A stretch of 64,000 bases of DNA from JBKQWK01 sp052139595 (GTDB lineage Bacteria; Actinomycetota; Thermoleophilia; UBA2241). Shown in pieces: positions 27,119-34,175 of the stretch (the stretch's first letter is position 1; every line of letters starts with the position of its first letter). The stretch covers positions 1-64,000 of the forward strand of contig JBKQWK010000216.1 in assembly GCA_052139595.1 (NCBI GenBank). Reading direction: 5' to 3'. The notes under the pieces are model-generated. The model was not told where the DNA came from. It ran no database searches and saw only the letters and a list, made by a program, of their open reading frames with translations. The position numbers and the translations under genes are program-made.

Positions 27119-27138
27119 GCCGCACCGGACGGCGTTTT
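27119..27138 (+). terminator. Possible weak terminator after pyrD
   Basis: GCCG (27119-27122) and CGGC (27130-27133) flank a 7-base loop and are followed by GTTTT. The stem is only 4 bp, so this is a weak candidate for the end of the pyr operon. Confidence 0.3.
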
Positions 27139-27154
27139 CGCGGCATGGCAGTAG

Positions 27155-27184
27155 TTGAACTGGCGTGAAAGCTTCGGCTATACT
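27155..27184 (+). promoter_or_regulatory. Promoter of mihF, probably giving a leaderless mRNA
   Basis: TTGAAC (27155-27160) and TATACT (27179-27184) are 18 bases apart. Transcription would start 6-9 bases after the -10, at about 27191-27193, which coincides with the mihF ATG at 27193. No ribosome-binding site is present. Confidence 0.65.
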
Positions 27185-27192
27185 TGCTGCCG

Positions 27193-27525
27193 ATGTCGCT
27201 CCCTACCAAGCAATTCAACACCGCCCCAACGCGCTCGCTCAATCAGCGCATGGATGCGCTCACGCGCGCTAACCACGTGCGCACCCAGCGCGCGGCCCTC
27301 AAAGCCGATCTCAAACGCGGAGCCGTCAATATCCGTGGCGTTCTCGCTTCACCGCCAGACTACCTGCTCACTGCCAAGGTGATCGACGTGCTCATGGCAG
27401 CACCCAAATGCGGGCGCGTCAAATCCGCGCGCATCATGGATCTCTGTCGTGTCAGCTCCAGCAAAACGGTTGGCGGTCTCTCCGAGCGCCAGCGCAACGC
27501 GTTAATCGGCTACTTCGGCGGCTAG
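27193..27525 (+). CDS. mihF: Actinobacterial integration host factor (mIHF)
   Basis: A 110-residue basic DNA-binding protein of the actinobacterial mIHF type, unrelated to E. coli IHF. The conserved C-terminal helix-two-turn-helix segment is 'PKCGRVKSARIMDLCRVSS', then 'GLSERQRNALIGYF'. It bends DNA and is a nucleoid protein, often essential. Its placement directly before gmk and rpoZ is the standard actinobacterial order and a strong lineage marker. I chose ATG 27193; TTG 27184 upstream would put the start inside the -10 box. It is in the same frame as gmk, separated by a single TAG. Confidence 0.93.
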   Translation: MSLPTKQFNTAPTRSLNQRMDALTRANHVRTQRAALKADLKRGAVNIRGVLASPPDYLLTAKVIDVLMAAPKCGRVKSARIMDLCRVSSSKTVGGLSERQRNALIGYFGG

Positions 27526-27528
27526 ACC

Positions 27529-28089
27529 ATCGCTGCGGTCTTCGTCATCTCGGGCCCGTCGGGCGCGGGAAAAGGGACTATCATCGGCCACATTCTCCAC
27601 TCTCTCGATGGGCTGACGACATCAATATCGGCCACTACGCGGCCGCCGCGGCCGGGTGAGGTCGGCGGAGTGCACTATCACTTTCTCAGCCGGGAAGAGT
27701 TTGGCGCGGCGATCGCGAACGGGGAGTTCCTCGAGTGGGTGGAGTATAGTGGTAATTTCTACGGCACAGTGCGCCGCGAAGTCGAAGAGAAGCTCACGAG
27801 CGGGTTCGACGTGATCCTTGAGATTGAACTCGAAGGCGCGCGCGCAGTCCGTCGCGCGCTTCCCAACGCTGTGCAAGTGTTTATCGCGCCACCAAGTTTT
27901 GGCGAGCTGGCGGCCCGTTTGCGCGGCCGCCAGACTGAGGCTGAGCAAGCGATCTCTTCGCGTTTGCAGATCGCCGAACGTGAGCTGGCGGCCGCGGCCG
28001 AGTTTGACTACGTGGTCGTCAACGATAGTGCCGAACGTGCTGCTGCTGAAGTAGCAGCGATCATTACAGAACGACGCAAAGGAGCCTAA
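27529..28089 (+). CDS. gmk: Guanylate kinase with no canonical start codon
   Basis: About 186 residues. The P-loop 'VISGPSGAGKGTII' begins only a few codons after the mihF stop; 'SATTRPPRPGEVGGVHYHF' and 'ANGEFLEWVEYSGNFYGT' are the GMP-binding segments. It phosphorylates GMP to GDP. Between the mihF TAG (27523-27525) and the P-loop the codons are ACC ATC GCT GCG GTC TTC GTC ATC, so there is no ATG, GTG or TTG. The first plausible codon is ATC 27529, with a weak GGCGG 7 bases upstream. The first in-frame ATG (27670) would delete the P-loop. A start at ATC, readthrough of TAG from mihF, or an assembly error are the options. The rest of the gene is intact. Confidence 0.85.
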   Translation: MAAVFVISGPSGAGKGTIIGHILHSLDGLTTSISATTRPPRPGEVGGVHYHFLSREEFGAAIANGEFLEWVEYSGNFYGTVRREVEEKLTSGFDVILEIELEGARAVRRALPNAVQVFIAPPSFGELAARLRGRQTEAEQAISSRLQIAERELAAAAEFDYVVVNDSAERAAAEVAAIITERRKGA

Positions 28090-28347
28090 GTGGACCATCC
28101 CCGCATCGATGAGCTGCTCGGTCATGCCGGTAATTCGCGCTACGCGCTGGCGATGATCGCTGCTCACCGCGCTCGCCAGCTGAATAACTATTACAATAGT
28201 CTCGGCGAAGGCATCAGCATGAGTGCCATGGGTCTCGAAACCGAGGAATATACGCCGCCCCTGATCACGACGCGCAGCAAGAATCTACTGACCATCGCCC
28301 TGCAGGAGATCGCCGCCGGCAAGATCGGGTTCGAGCGCGGGGAGTAG
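28090..28347 (+). CDS. rpoZ: DNA-directed RNA polymerase omega subunit
   Basis: An 85-residue protein with the omega core 'RIDELLGHAGNSRYALAMIAAHRARQLNNYYNSLGE' and a C-terminal 'LITTRSKNLLTIALQEIAAGKIGFE'. Omega helps fold the beta-prime subunit. The GTG start is the base directly after the gmk stop. The order gmk-rpoZ-coaBC is conserved widely in Gram-positive bacteria, which backs the call despite the short length. Confidence 0.93.
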   Translation: MDHPRIDELLGHAGNSRYALAMIAAHRARQLNNYYNSLGEGISMSAMGLETEEYTPPLITTRSKNLLTIALQEIAAGKIGFERGE

Positions 28348-28349
28348 CG

Positions 28350-29582
28350 GTGGCGGACGAGCTTGGCCACGCACGGCGGCAAGCTCCCGAGCCACGGGCA
28401 GTGCTCGTTGGCGTTTGCGGCGGCATCGCCGTGTACAAGTCGGTGGAGCTGGTTCGCAGTCTTGTTAAGGCAGGCTTTGCACCTACCGTGATCACGACCG
28501 ATGCGGCTAAACGCTTCGTCATGCCACTTACCTTTGCGGCCATCTCGCAGCGGCCCGTGCTTGACGACGAGACTTCGTGGCAGGCCAGCGGCGGCTGGTT
28601 CAATCACATCGAGGCGGCCCGCCGGGCGAGCGTTTTGGTCGTCGCGCCAGCGACTGCTAACACGCTCGCCAAAATGGCGGCCGGAATGGCCGACAATCTT
28701 CTCACCGCCGCCTACCTTGCCTTTCGCGGACCGGTCATCGTCGCGCCGAGCATGAACTGGGCGATGTACGAGCACGCGGCGACACAAGAGAACCTGCGCG
28801 TGCTCGCTAAGCGTGGGGTAGAGGTGCTGGGCACTGGGCAAGGCGAACTCGCCTGTGGCGAAGCGGGCTCTGGACGCATGGCCGAGCCGGCAACGATCCT
28901 GCAGGCCGTGCGTCGTGCCCTTGCCGCTAGCGCCACTGGGCCCTTCGTCGGCCGCAAGGTCGTGGTCACTGCCGGTGGTACTCGCGAGCGTATCGATGCC
29001 GTCCGTTTCATTGGCAACCGCAGCAGCGGCAAAATGGGCCGCGCCATTGCCGACGAAGCCTATCTGCGCGGCGCCGACGTCGTGCTGATTGCGGCCGGCG
29101 AGGCGCCGCCGGCACCGTACCGGGTCCGAGCAGTTGAGGATGCGGCTGAGATGGCCGCAGTTGCGCAGGACGAGACGGCAGCAGCCGACGTGCTGGTCAT
29201 GAGTGCTGCCGTGGCCGATTTCGCCCCGGTAGCGCCGCGCGACGACAAGATCGAGCGCGCCGATAAGCAAACCCTCACGCTCGACCTCGTGCGCACCACC
29301 GACGTGCTCATGTCGTGCGCGCGCCCGGGATTGCTGCGCGTCGGCTTCGCGGCTGAAGCTGGCCCGCAGCTCGCCCGTGCGCGCGCCAAGCGCCGCTCCA
29401 AAGGCTGCGAGCTGCTGGTTTACAACGACATTCTCGCTGCCGGCATTGGTATCGGTGCCGATGAGAACGAGATCACGATCATCGGCGAACACGGTGAGCG
29501 ACACGTGCCGCGGACCGCCAAGACGGTCTGCGCGCAGGTCGTGGTCGATGAAATCGCGCCTTTATTACCTCCGAGGGAGTGA
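28350..29582 (+). CDS. coaBC: Phosphopantothenoylcysteine decarboxylase / synthase
   Basis: A 410-residue bifunctional coenzyme A enzyme. The N-terminal flavoprotein decarboxylase (about 1-185) has 'GVCGGIAVYKSVELVRSLV', the active His in 'NHIEAARRASVLVVAPATANT', 'APSMNWAMY' and the Cys loop 'LACGEAGSGRMAEP'. The C-terminal synthetase (about 190-400) has 'VVTAGGTRERIDAVRFIGNRSSGKMG' and 'AAVADFAP' with a dimerisation 'DKIERADKQTLTLDLVRTTDVL'. GTG start 2 bases after rpoZ. Confidence 0.95.
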   Translation: MADELGHARRQAPEPRAVLVGVCGGIAVYKSVELVRSLVKAGFAPTVITTDAAKRFVMPLTFAAISQRPVLDDETSWQASGGWFNHIEAARRASVLVVAPATANTLAKMAAGMADNLLTAAYLAFRGPVIVAPSMNWAMYEHAATQENLRVLAKRGVEVLGTGQGELACGEAGSGRMAEPATILQAVRRALAASATGPFVGRKVVVTAGGTRERIDAVRFIGNRSSGKMGRAIADEAYLRGADVVLIAAGEAPPAPYRVRAVEDAAEMAAVAQDETAAADVLVMSAAVADFAPVAPRDDKIERADKQTLTLDLVRTTDVLMSCARPGLLRVGFAAEAGPQLARARAKRRSKGCELLVYNDILAAGIGIGADENEITIIGEHGERHVPRTAKTVCAQVVVDEIAPLLPPRE

Positions 29583-29585
29583 ACC

Positions 29586-30143
29586 ATGCAGCCAAGCCGT
29601 GAACAGGTCTGGGCGCTTCTTGAGGCCCAAGTAGCCAACGAGCATCTACGCCGCCACATGCTCGCCACCGAGGCCATCATGTACGCCTTGGCGCCACGTT
29701 TGGGCGGCGATCCGGTGGAGTGGTCACTGGCCGGTCTCGGTCACGATCTTGACAGTGAACAGACCGAGGGGTTCAGGGAACGTCACGGTCTTGACGCCAG
29801 CGCCGCACTGGCTCGCCTGGGCGCGTCGGCAGAAGTCGTCCATGCGGTTGCGGCGCACAATCCAGCCACCGGTATAGTTGCCGAATCCGCAGTCGACATC
29901 GCCCTGCTGGCTGCCGATCAACTCAGCGGACTCATTACCGCGGCAGCCCTGGTGCGCCCCGACAAGTCACTCGCCGGCGTGCAGGTCAAATCGTTGCGCA
30001 AACGCTTCCGCGAGACTGCTTTTGCTCGCGGTGTCGACCGTCAGGCAATTCTCCGCTGCCAAGACCTCGATCTGCCTCTTGACGATTTTTTTGCCATCGG
30101 GCTGACGGCAATGCAGAGCATCGCTGCCGAACTCAGCTTGTGA
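29586..30143 (+). CDS. HD-domain protein (HDIG-type)
   Basis: A 185-residue protein. The HD signature is visible as an early His ('HLRRHMLATEAIM'), 'SLAGLGHDLDSE' (His-Asp pair, about residue 53-54), and 'VVHAVAAHNPATGI'. A later Asp is in 'ALLAADQLSGLITAAALVRPD'. Small stand-alone HD proteins hydrolyse phosphate esters or nucleotides, often with no known substrate. This resembles the family of predicted HD hydrolases related to tRNA/nucleotide metabolism, but I cannot name the substrate. ATG 3 bases after coaBC; likely cotranscribed. Confidence 0.75.
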   Translation: MQPSREQVWALLEAQVANEHLRRHMLATEAIMYALAPRLGGDPVEWSLAGLGHDLDSEQTEGFRERHGLDASAALARLGASAEVVHAVAAHNPATGIVAESAVDIALLAADQLSGLITAAALVRPDKSLAGVQVKSLRKRFRETAFARGVDRQAILRCQDLDLPLDDFFAIGLTAMQSIAAELSL

Positions 30144-30177
30144 ACGGCGCGCGAGTCGCCGACGGCTGCGCTTCTGA

Positions 30178-30603
30178 GTGCGCCCCACAGCCATAGTGCG
30201 CGCCAACGAGCAGCAGGGTGACTCCGCGGCCGCGGTTTCCGGCGATGGAGAAAAGGCGTATCAACTCTTTCAGCAGGCCAGTCAGTTCTTGAACGATGGT
30301 CATCCTGGAGCTGCAGCGCAGCTGCTTGAGCGCGCGCTGCGGCTGGAACCAGCGAAAGACTCTCTTCGTGAAGCACTGGGGCGCGCCTACTTTGCCTTGC
30401 ACGAGTATGAGCGAGCCGCGCTCGAATTCGCCGCGATCATCGACCATGTACCCGTCGACGACTACGCCCACTACGCCTTGGGGTGGACACTACTGAAGCT
30501 CGGCCACCGATCCCAGGCGCGCAAACACTTGCGCCTGGCGTTGACGTTGACTCCAACGAGTGAGCGCTATCGCCTCGCCCTGCGCGCGCTCGAAAAACGC
30601 TGA
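30178..30603 (+). CDS. Small TPR-repeat protein
   Basis: A 141-residue protein with two to three tetratricopeptide-like helical hairpins. Seen are 'YQLFQQASQFLNDGHPGAAAQLLERALRLEP', 'LREALGRAYFALHEYERAALEFAAIIDHVP' and 'YAHYALGWTLLKLGHRSQARKHLRLALTLTP', each with the A/L/G/Y spacing of TPRs. It would serve as a protein-binding scaffold; partner unknown. The start may be GTG 30178 or GTG 30196; no good ribosome-binding site distinguishes them. It ends the plus-strand run that began with mihF and faces htpX convergently. Confidence 0.75.
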   Translation: MRPTAIVRANEQQGDSAAAVSGDGEKAYQLFQQASQFLNDGHPGAAAQLLERALRLEPAKDSLREALGRAYFALHEYERAALEFAAIIDHVPVDDYAHYALGWTLLKLGHRSQARKHLRLALTLTPTSERYRLALRALEKR

Positions 30604-30640
30604 AAGCAGGGCAGCGGGGCCGGTGCTGGGCGCAGCGTCG

Positions 30641-30660
30641 CGGCGAGCGTCAGCTCGCCG
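30641..30660. terminator. Hairpin between convergent TPR gene and htpX
   Basis: CGGCGAGC (30641-30648) pairs perfectly with GCTCGCCG (30653-30660) around a 4-base loop. A second pair, GCAGGGC (30606-30612) / GCCCTGC (30665-30671), encloses it. It overlaps the htpX stop codon. No T-run follows on either strand, so it is a possible bidirectional, non-canonical terminator. Confidence 0.4.
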
Positions 30661-31576
30661 TCGTGCCCTGCGCCATGGCGCGTAAAATGGCGATGCGCTT
30701 TTGAATCGGCGGGTGCGTGTCGAATAAGCTGGCGTGCTCCTTGTCTTTCTTGCCGCGCAGCGGATTGGCGATGTAGAGATGAGCCGTCGCTCGATTGGCG
30801 GTCTTCAGGGAGTCGGGGTCGGCAGCGATCTTCTCGAGAGCACTGGCCAGCCCAAGCGGATTGCGCGTCAGCTCAACACCAGAGGCATCGGCCAGGTACT
30901 CGCGCCGGCGCGAAATGGCGAACTCGACGAGGTAGGCAGCGATCGGCGCCAGGATGGCAAGCACAATCGCGACGACGAAGACGATCGCGTTGCCGCCGTT
31001 ATTGTCGTTGCCACCGCGGCGGCCGCCGCCGAAGAACAAGGACGACCGCAAGAAGAAGTCACTCACCAGAGCAATCACGCCCACCAGTATGCCGATCAGG
31101 GTGGCGAAGCGAATATCGTAATTGCGCACGTGACTCATTTCGTGAGCCAGCACCCCCTGCAGCTCGTCACGGTTAAGGCGGTCGAGCAGGCCGCGGGTGA
31201 CGGCGACTGAGGCGTGCTGCGGGTCACGACCAGTGGCGAAGGCGTTTGGTGCTCCATCATTAATGATGTAGACCTTGGGCATGGGCAGACCAGCGGCGAC
31301 GCGCATCTCGTCGACGACATCCCAGAGCATCGGGTTATCGTCATGCTCGATCTGCCGTGCACCGCTCACCGCCAATACCATCTTGTCGCCGGAGAAGTAA
31401 CCGATGAGACTCCAGACGATAGTGACGATGCCGAAGACGCCGAGCAAACCAAGGGCGCCGACGCTCGTGCCCAGCCAGGCCCGACCAATCACGTAGCCGA
31501 TCAAGGCGAGAATCACGACCATGATGGCCATGAGGGCCCACGACGCGCGTTTGTTTCTGGCGATTTGCTGGTACAT
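30650..31576 (-). CDS. htpX: HtpX-type membrane zinc metalloprotease (M48)
   Basis: A 308-residue membrane protease with two N-terminal hydrophobic segments (about 14-33 and 40-60). The zinc motif HEMSH is at residues 145-149, followed by two more membrane segments. The third ligand is in 'RRREYLADASG' (about 225-235). A glycine/asparagine-rich loop (about 183-197) sits between the latter segments. HtpX degrades misfolded membrane proteins. It lies 4 bases downstream of lemA on the minus strand; lemA-htpX operons are widespread. Confidence 0.95.
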   Translation of the reverse strand: MYQQIARNKRASWALMAIMVVILALIGYVIGRAWLGTSVGALGLLGVFGIVTIVWSLIGYFSGDKMVLAVSGARQIEHDDNPMLWDVVDEMRVAAGLPMPKVYIINDGAPNAFATGRDPQHASVAVTRGLLDRLNRDELQGVLAHEMSHVRNYDIRFATLIGILVGVIALVSDFFLRSSLFFGGGRRGGNDNNGGNAIVFVVAIVLAILAPIAAYLVEFAISRRREYLADASGVELTRNPLGLASALEKIAADPDSLKTANRATAHLYIANPLRGKKDKEHASLFDTHPPIQKRIAILRAMAQGTTAS

Positions 31577-31579
31577 GGC

Positions 31580-32140
31580 CTAGCGCAAGTTGACCTTCGG
31601 GACCTCTTTGTCGGCCTCGTCAGTCTGAAAGAACTGGCGCTCCTTGAAATTGAACATGCCCGCGATGATCGTCGTCGGGAAAGTCTGAATTTTGGTGTTG
31701 AAGCTCATGACACTATCGTTGTAGAACTGGCGCGCGAAGCTGATCTTGTTTTCAGTCGTCGTCAGCTCTTCCTGCAGGGAGAGCACGTTCTGGTTGGCTT
31801 TCAGTTCGGGGTAGTTTTCGGCCACCGCGAACAGCGAGCGCAACGAGTTGGTCAGCGCGTTTTCGGCTTGCGCTTGAGCCTGCGGTCCCTGACTGCCGGC
31901 GGAAACTGCTGCAGCGCGCGCGTCAGTTACCTTGGTGAGCGTCTCTTGCTCGTACTGCATGTAATCTTTGACCGTCTCGACAAGGTTCGGAATGAGATCG
32001 TGACGACGCTTGAGCTGCACGTCGATCTGGCTCCAGGCATTGTCGACCTGGTTGCGTTTGCGCACGAGGCTGTTGTACATGCCGGCGAAGATGGCCACCA
32101 GCAAGACCACGATCACAATAATAACGATCGCTGCGATCAC
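31580..32140 (-). CDS. lemA: LemA family protein
   Basis: About 186 residues with one N-terminal membrane helix ('VIAAIVIIVIVVLLVAIFAG') and a long helical domain. The helical domain carries the LemA signature 'YNSLVRKRNQVDNAWSQIDVQLKRRHDLIPNLVETVK', then 'YPELKANQNVLSLQEELTTTENKISFARQFYNDSVM'. Function is unknown; the topology puts most of it outside. I chose GTG 32140, which has AAAGGAG 6 bases upstream. A longer open frame to 32239 adds residues with no family similarity. Cotranscribed with htpX. Confidence 0.93.
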   Translation of the reverse strand: MIAAIVIIVIVVLLVAIFAGMYNSLVRKRNQVDNAWSQIDVQLKRRHDLIPNLVETVKDYMQYEQETLTKVTDARAAAVSAGSQGPQAQAQAENALTNSLRSLFAVAENYPELKANQNVLSLQEELTTTENKISFARQFYNDSVMSFNTKIQTFPTTIIAGMFNFKERQFFQTDEADKEVPKVNLR

Positions 32141-32176
32141 GTGCGACTCCTTTCGGGACGTCCCTGACGAAAGAGT

Positions 32177-32182
32177 ATTGTA
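32177..32182 (-). promoter_or_regulatory. Possible -10 box for lemA-htpX
   Basis: On the minus strand TACAAT (complement of 32177-32182) lies about 37 bases before the lemA start. No convincing -35 was found at 16-18 bases. Confidence 0.35.
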
Positions 32183-32317
32183 TGCGCACCGGGGAAGAAA
32201 GTCGCCTTGTGCTGCCCGCGCCGGCGGACCAGGGCGCATCGCTGCGGATAAATGTCCCTCACTTTGTTGCGACTCAAACGAGCTTCGCGGTCAGGCGTCG
32301 TGTACTCTGTTAGGCAA

Positions 32318-33121
32318 ATGCGCACCACAAAAAGACTTCGCAACCTGATCTTCGTCGTTGTGGCGGCACTGCTGCCGCTGCTCGTCGCCCTGGGCGGCTG
32401 GGCGCTCATCACGGGGCGTTCGCACGCCAGCGGCACCCGGCAGAGCCGGGCAATCGTCGCTCTGCCGACTCCAGCGGCGACGAGTTCGACCGCCGCTGCC
32501 GCACCGGTGGTCGAGCACTGGATGGTGGGCAAGGCGACGCAGCCGCTGGTCGTGCGTGACGCCCCTGCCGCCAACGCGGTCGTCAAATGGCGCCTACCGG
32601 TGGTCAATGTCAACGGCTACCCACAGCTGGTGCTCGTTGACGCCGTGCGCGAGATAGGCGGCGTGACTTGGTACGACGTCTCCGTTGCCATGCGACCCAA
32701 CGAGAGTCATGGCTGGATTCGCGAAGGCAGTCTTGCCTTTTATCAGGTCACGACGCATATCGAAGTCAACCTGACGGAGCGCCGGCTGAATGTCTATACC
32801 GCCGGCGCCCTGGTGGGATCGTTTCGCGTTGGCATCGGCGAGTCTCAATACCCCACACCCACCGGTCACTTCTTCATCAACCAGAAGCTCAGGCCGAGTA
32901 CAATCAACGGACCATACGGCGTGCTGGCTCTGGGCATCAGCGCTTTTCAGCCGAAGCTGTCGTTCTGGCCCCAGGGCGGCCCCGTGGCCATCCACGGCAC
33001 CAATCAGCCAGCGCTTGTCGGGCAGCCCGTCAGCCATGGCTGTTTGCGTATGACGAATCACGACATCCTTCTGGTGAGCGCCTTGGCGCCCGCCGGCACG
33101 CCGGTCTACATTCACAAGTAG
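32318..33121 (+). CDS. Membrane-anchored L,D-transpeptidase (YkuD)
   Basis: About 267 residues. A positively charged N-terminus and hydrophobic segment ('LIFVVVAALLPLLVALGGWAL', about 10-30) anchor or export it. An Ala/Thr-rich linker and an SH3-like region (about 65-135) follow. The YkuD domain (about 145-267) includes 'IEVNLTERRLNVYTAG', 'YPTPTGHFF', 'PVAIHGT' and the catalytic 'VSHGCLRM' (Cys at about 241). Such enzymes form 3-3 cross-links in peptidoglycan, important in actinobacteria. I chose ATG 32318 because the signal segment starts right after it. A possible -10 (TACTCT, 32303-32308) lies only 9 bases upstream, so the message may be nearly leaderless. Confidence 0.9.
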   Translation: MRTTKRLRNLIFVVVAALLPLLVALGGWALITGRSHASGTRQSRAIVALPTPAATSSTAAAAPVVEHWMVGKATQPLVVRDAPAANAVVKWRLPVVNVNGYPQLVLVDAVREIGGVTWYDVSVAMRPNESHGWIREGSLAFYQVTTHIEVNLTERRLNVYTAGALVGSFRVGIGESQYPTPTGHFFINQKLRPSTINGPYGVLALGISAFQPKLSFWPQGGPVAIHGTNQPALVGQPVSHGCLRMTNHDILLVSALAPAGTPVYIHK

Positions 33122-33173
33122 TCGCAGTCGCGCCCAGCGCGTCGGCTACGTGCGCCTGCCTGACCGGTTGTGC

Positions 33174-33458
33174 TCACCAGTATTCGCCCTGCTCCATCTT
33201 CATATCGTGGGCCTTGCACTTGGGACACGTGTAGGAGGCGGCCTTGTCGAGGAAGAAGAGTTCTGCGCCACACTTCACGCAGGTGAACTCGTCGATCATC
33301 AAATCGGCGCCGGTCAGGTCGACCTCGACGATCGTGCCACACTCAACGCAATAAGCGGGCATGAAGCGGATGCGCGCGTCGGTCGCACTTACCCCCCAAC
33401 GCACACGCGCAGCGGTGTAACCGCAGTTCCGGCAAATGAAAGTCGTGTATTCACCCAT
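33174..33458 (-). CDS. Small protein with four CxxC motifs (double zinc ribbon)
   Basis: A 94-residue protein starting 'MGEYTTFICRNCGYTAARV'. It has CxxC pairs at about residues 9/12, 37/40, 58/61 and 75/78 ('CRNC', 'CVEC', 'CVKC', 'CPKC'), enough to bind two zinc ions. Acidic stretches lie between the pairs. The open frame extends 21 codons upstream, but the first Met with family-like sequence is at 33458. On the minus strand a near-consensus -10 (GATAAT, complement of 33475-33480) lies 16 bases upstream of it. I recognise no specific function; a zinc-ribbon regulator or RNA-binding role is possible. Confidence 0.72.
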   Translation of the reverse strand: MGEYTTFICRNCGYTAARVRWGVSATDARIRFMPAYCVECGTIVEVDLTGADLMIDEFTCVKCGAELFFLDKAASYTCPKCKAHDMKMEQGEYW

Positions 33459-33598
33459 GCTCACATCCCGCCCGATTATCGTGCATTCGTATAGACGCAC
33501 TATCGGCAGACGGTGGACCATGGTTGAGGGCGGCAGGGGCCACTTGAGAGACCTCTGTCGTTATCGGCGCGGACACGGTGTCCGGGCAGTCGAGACTC

Positions 33599-33627
33599 TT
33601 GTTGGCTCTATGGCCCAGTGGTATACT
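33599..33627 (+). promoter_or_regulatory. Likely promoter of the rimP-nusA-infB operon
   Basis: TTGTTG (33599-33604) and TATACT (33622-33627) are 17 bases apart. The -10 is strong and the -35 moderate. Transcription would start near 33634, about 77 bases before rimP, with the hairpin at 33668-33691 inside the leader. A 13-base dyad, GGACACGGTGTCC (33571-33583), lies just upstream. Confidence 0.55.
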
Positions 33628-33667
33628 CACGAGCAGTTACTAAACACCCGGGAGCGAACTCTGTGAG

Positions 33668-33691
33668 AAAGTGGGTCCGATGCCCACTTTT
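33668..33691 (+). promoter_or_regulatory. Terminator-like attenuator hairpin in the rimP leader
   Basis: AAAGTGGG (33668-33675) pairs perfectly with CCCACTTT (33683-33690) around a 7-base loop, followed by TGTGTTGT. A hairpin of this shape (GTGGG...CCCAC with Ts) occurs before rimP-nusA in many bacteria. It is thought to let NusA control its own operon by termination; that role here is inferred. Confidence 0.7.
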
Positions 33692-33710
33692 GTGTTGTAA
33701 GGGGTCAAGC

Positions 33711-34175
33711 ATGGCAGAGTCACGCGAGCAGCTCGAAACACAGGTCGAGAGCGTTTTGGCGCGCAAGTTCCCGGCGATTGAACTCGTAGACCTCGAGGTG
33801 CGCGGCGGCGGCTCACCAACGCTGGCGCTGTTTATCGACCGTCCCGGCGGTGTCGATCTCGATCTCTGTACGACAGTCGCGCGGGCTTTCGACGATCTGC
33901 GCGACCGCTATGTGATCGAGGTCTCATCGCCGGGTCTGAATCGTCGTCTGCGCAAGCCGGCGCACTTTGTCGCCGCTCTCGGCAGCGATGTCGCTGTGCG
34001 CACAACTGCTCCGCGCGATGGGCACAGGAACTGGCAGGGTCGCCTCGCCGCCGCTGAGGACGAGACGATCACGCTTGCACTTCAACAGGGTGAGACCATG
34101 ACCATCCCCTTGGCGGCAATAGCGCGAGCGCATGTGCTGTACAACTTCAAGGCTAACGGAGGCCAACGTGAGTAG
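33711..34175 (+). CDS. rimP: Ribosome maturation factor RimP
   Basis: A 154-residue protein. The N-terminal alpha/beta domain has 'IELVDLEVRGGGSPTLALFIDRPGGVDLDLC' and the SH3-like C-terminal domain starts near 'YVIEVSSPGLNRRLRKPAHFVAALG', the family hallmark. RimP acts in 30S assembly. ATG 33711 has AAGGGG 6 bases upstream. The same frame is open further up but lacks family similarity and spans the leader hairpin. It overlaps nusA by 8 bases and heads the operon. Confidence 0.95.
   Translation: MAESREQLETQVESVLARKFPAIELVDLEVRGGGSPTLALFIDRPGGVDLDLCTTVARAFDDLRDRYVIEVSSPGLNRRLRKPAHFVAALGSDVAVRTTAPRDGHRNWQGRLAAAEDETITLALQQGETMTIPLAAIARAHVLYNFKANGGQRE

Noticed and set aside
27670..28089. gmk starting at the first in-frame ATG (27670)
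   Set aside because: It would remove the ATP-binding P-loop, which is perfectly encoded just upstream.
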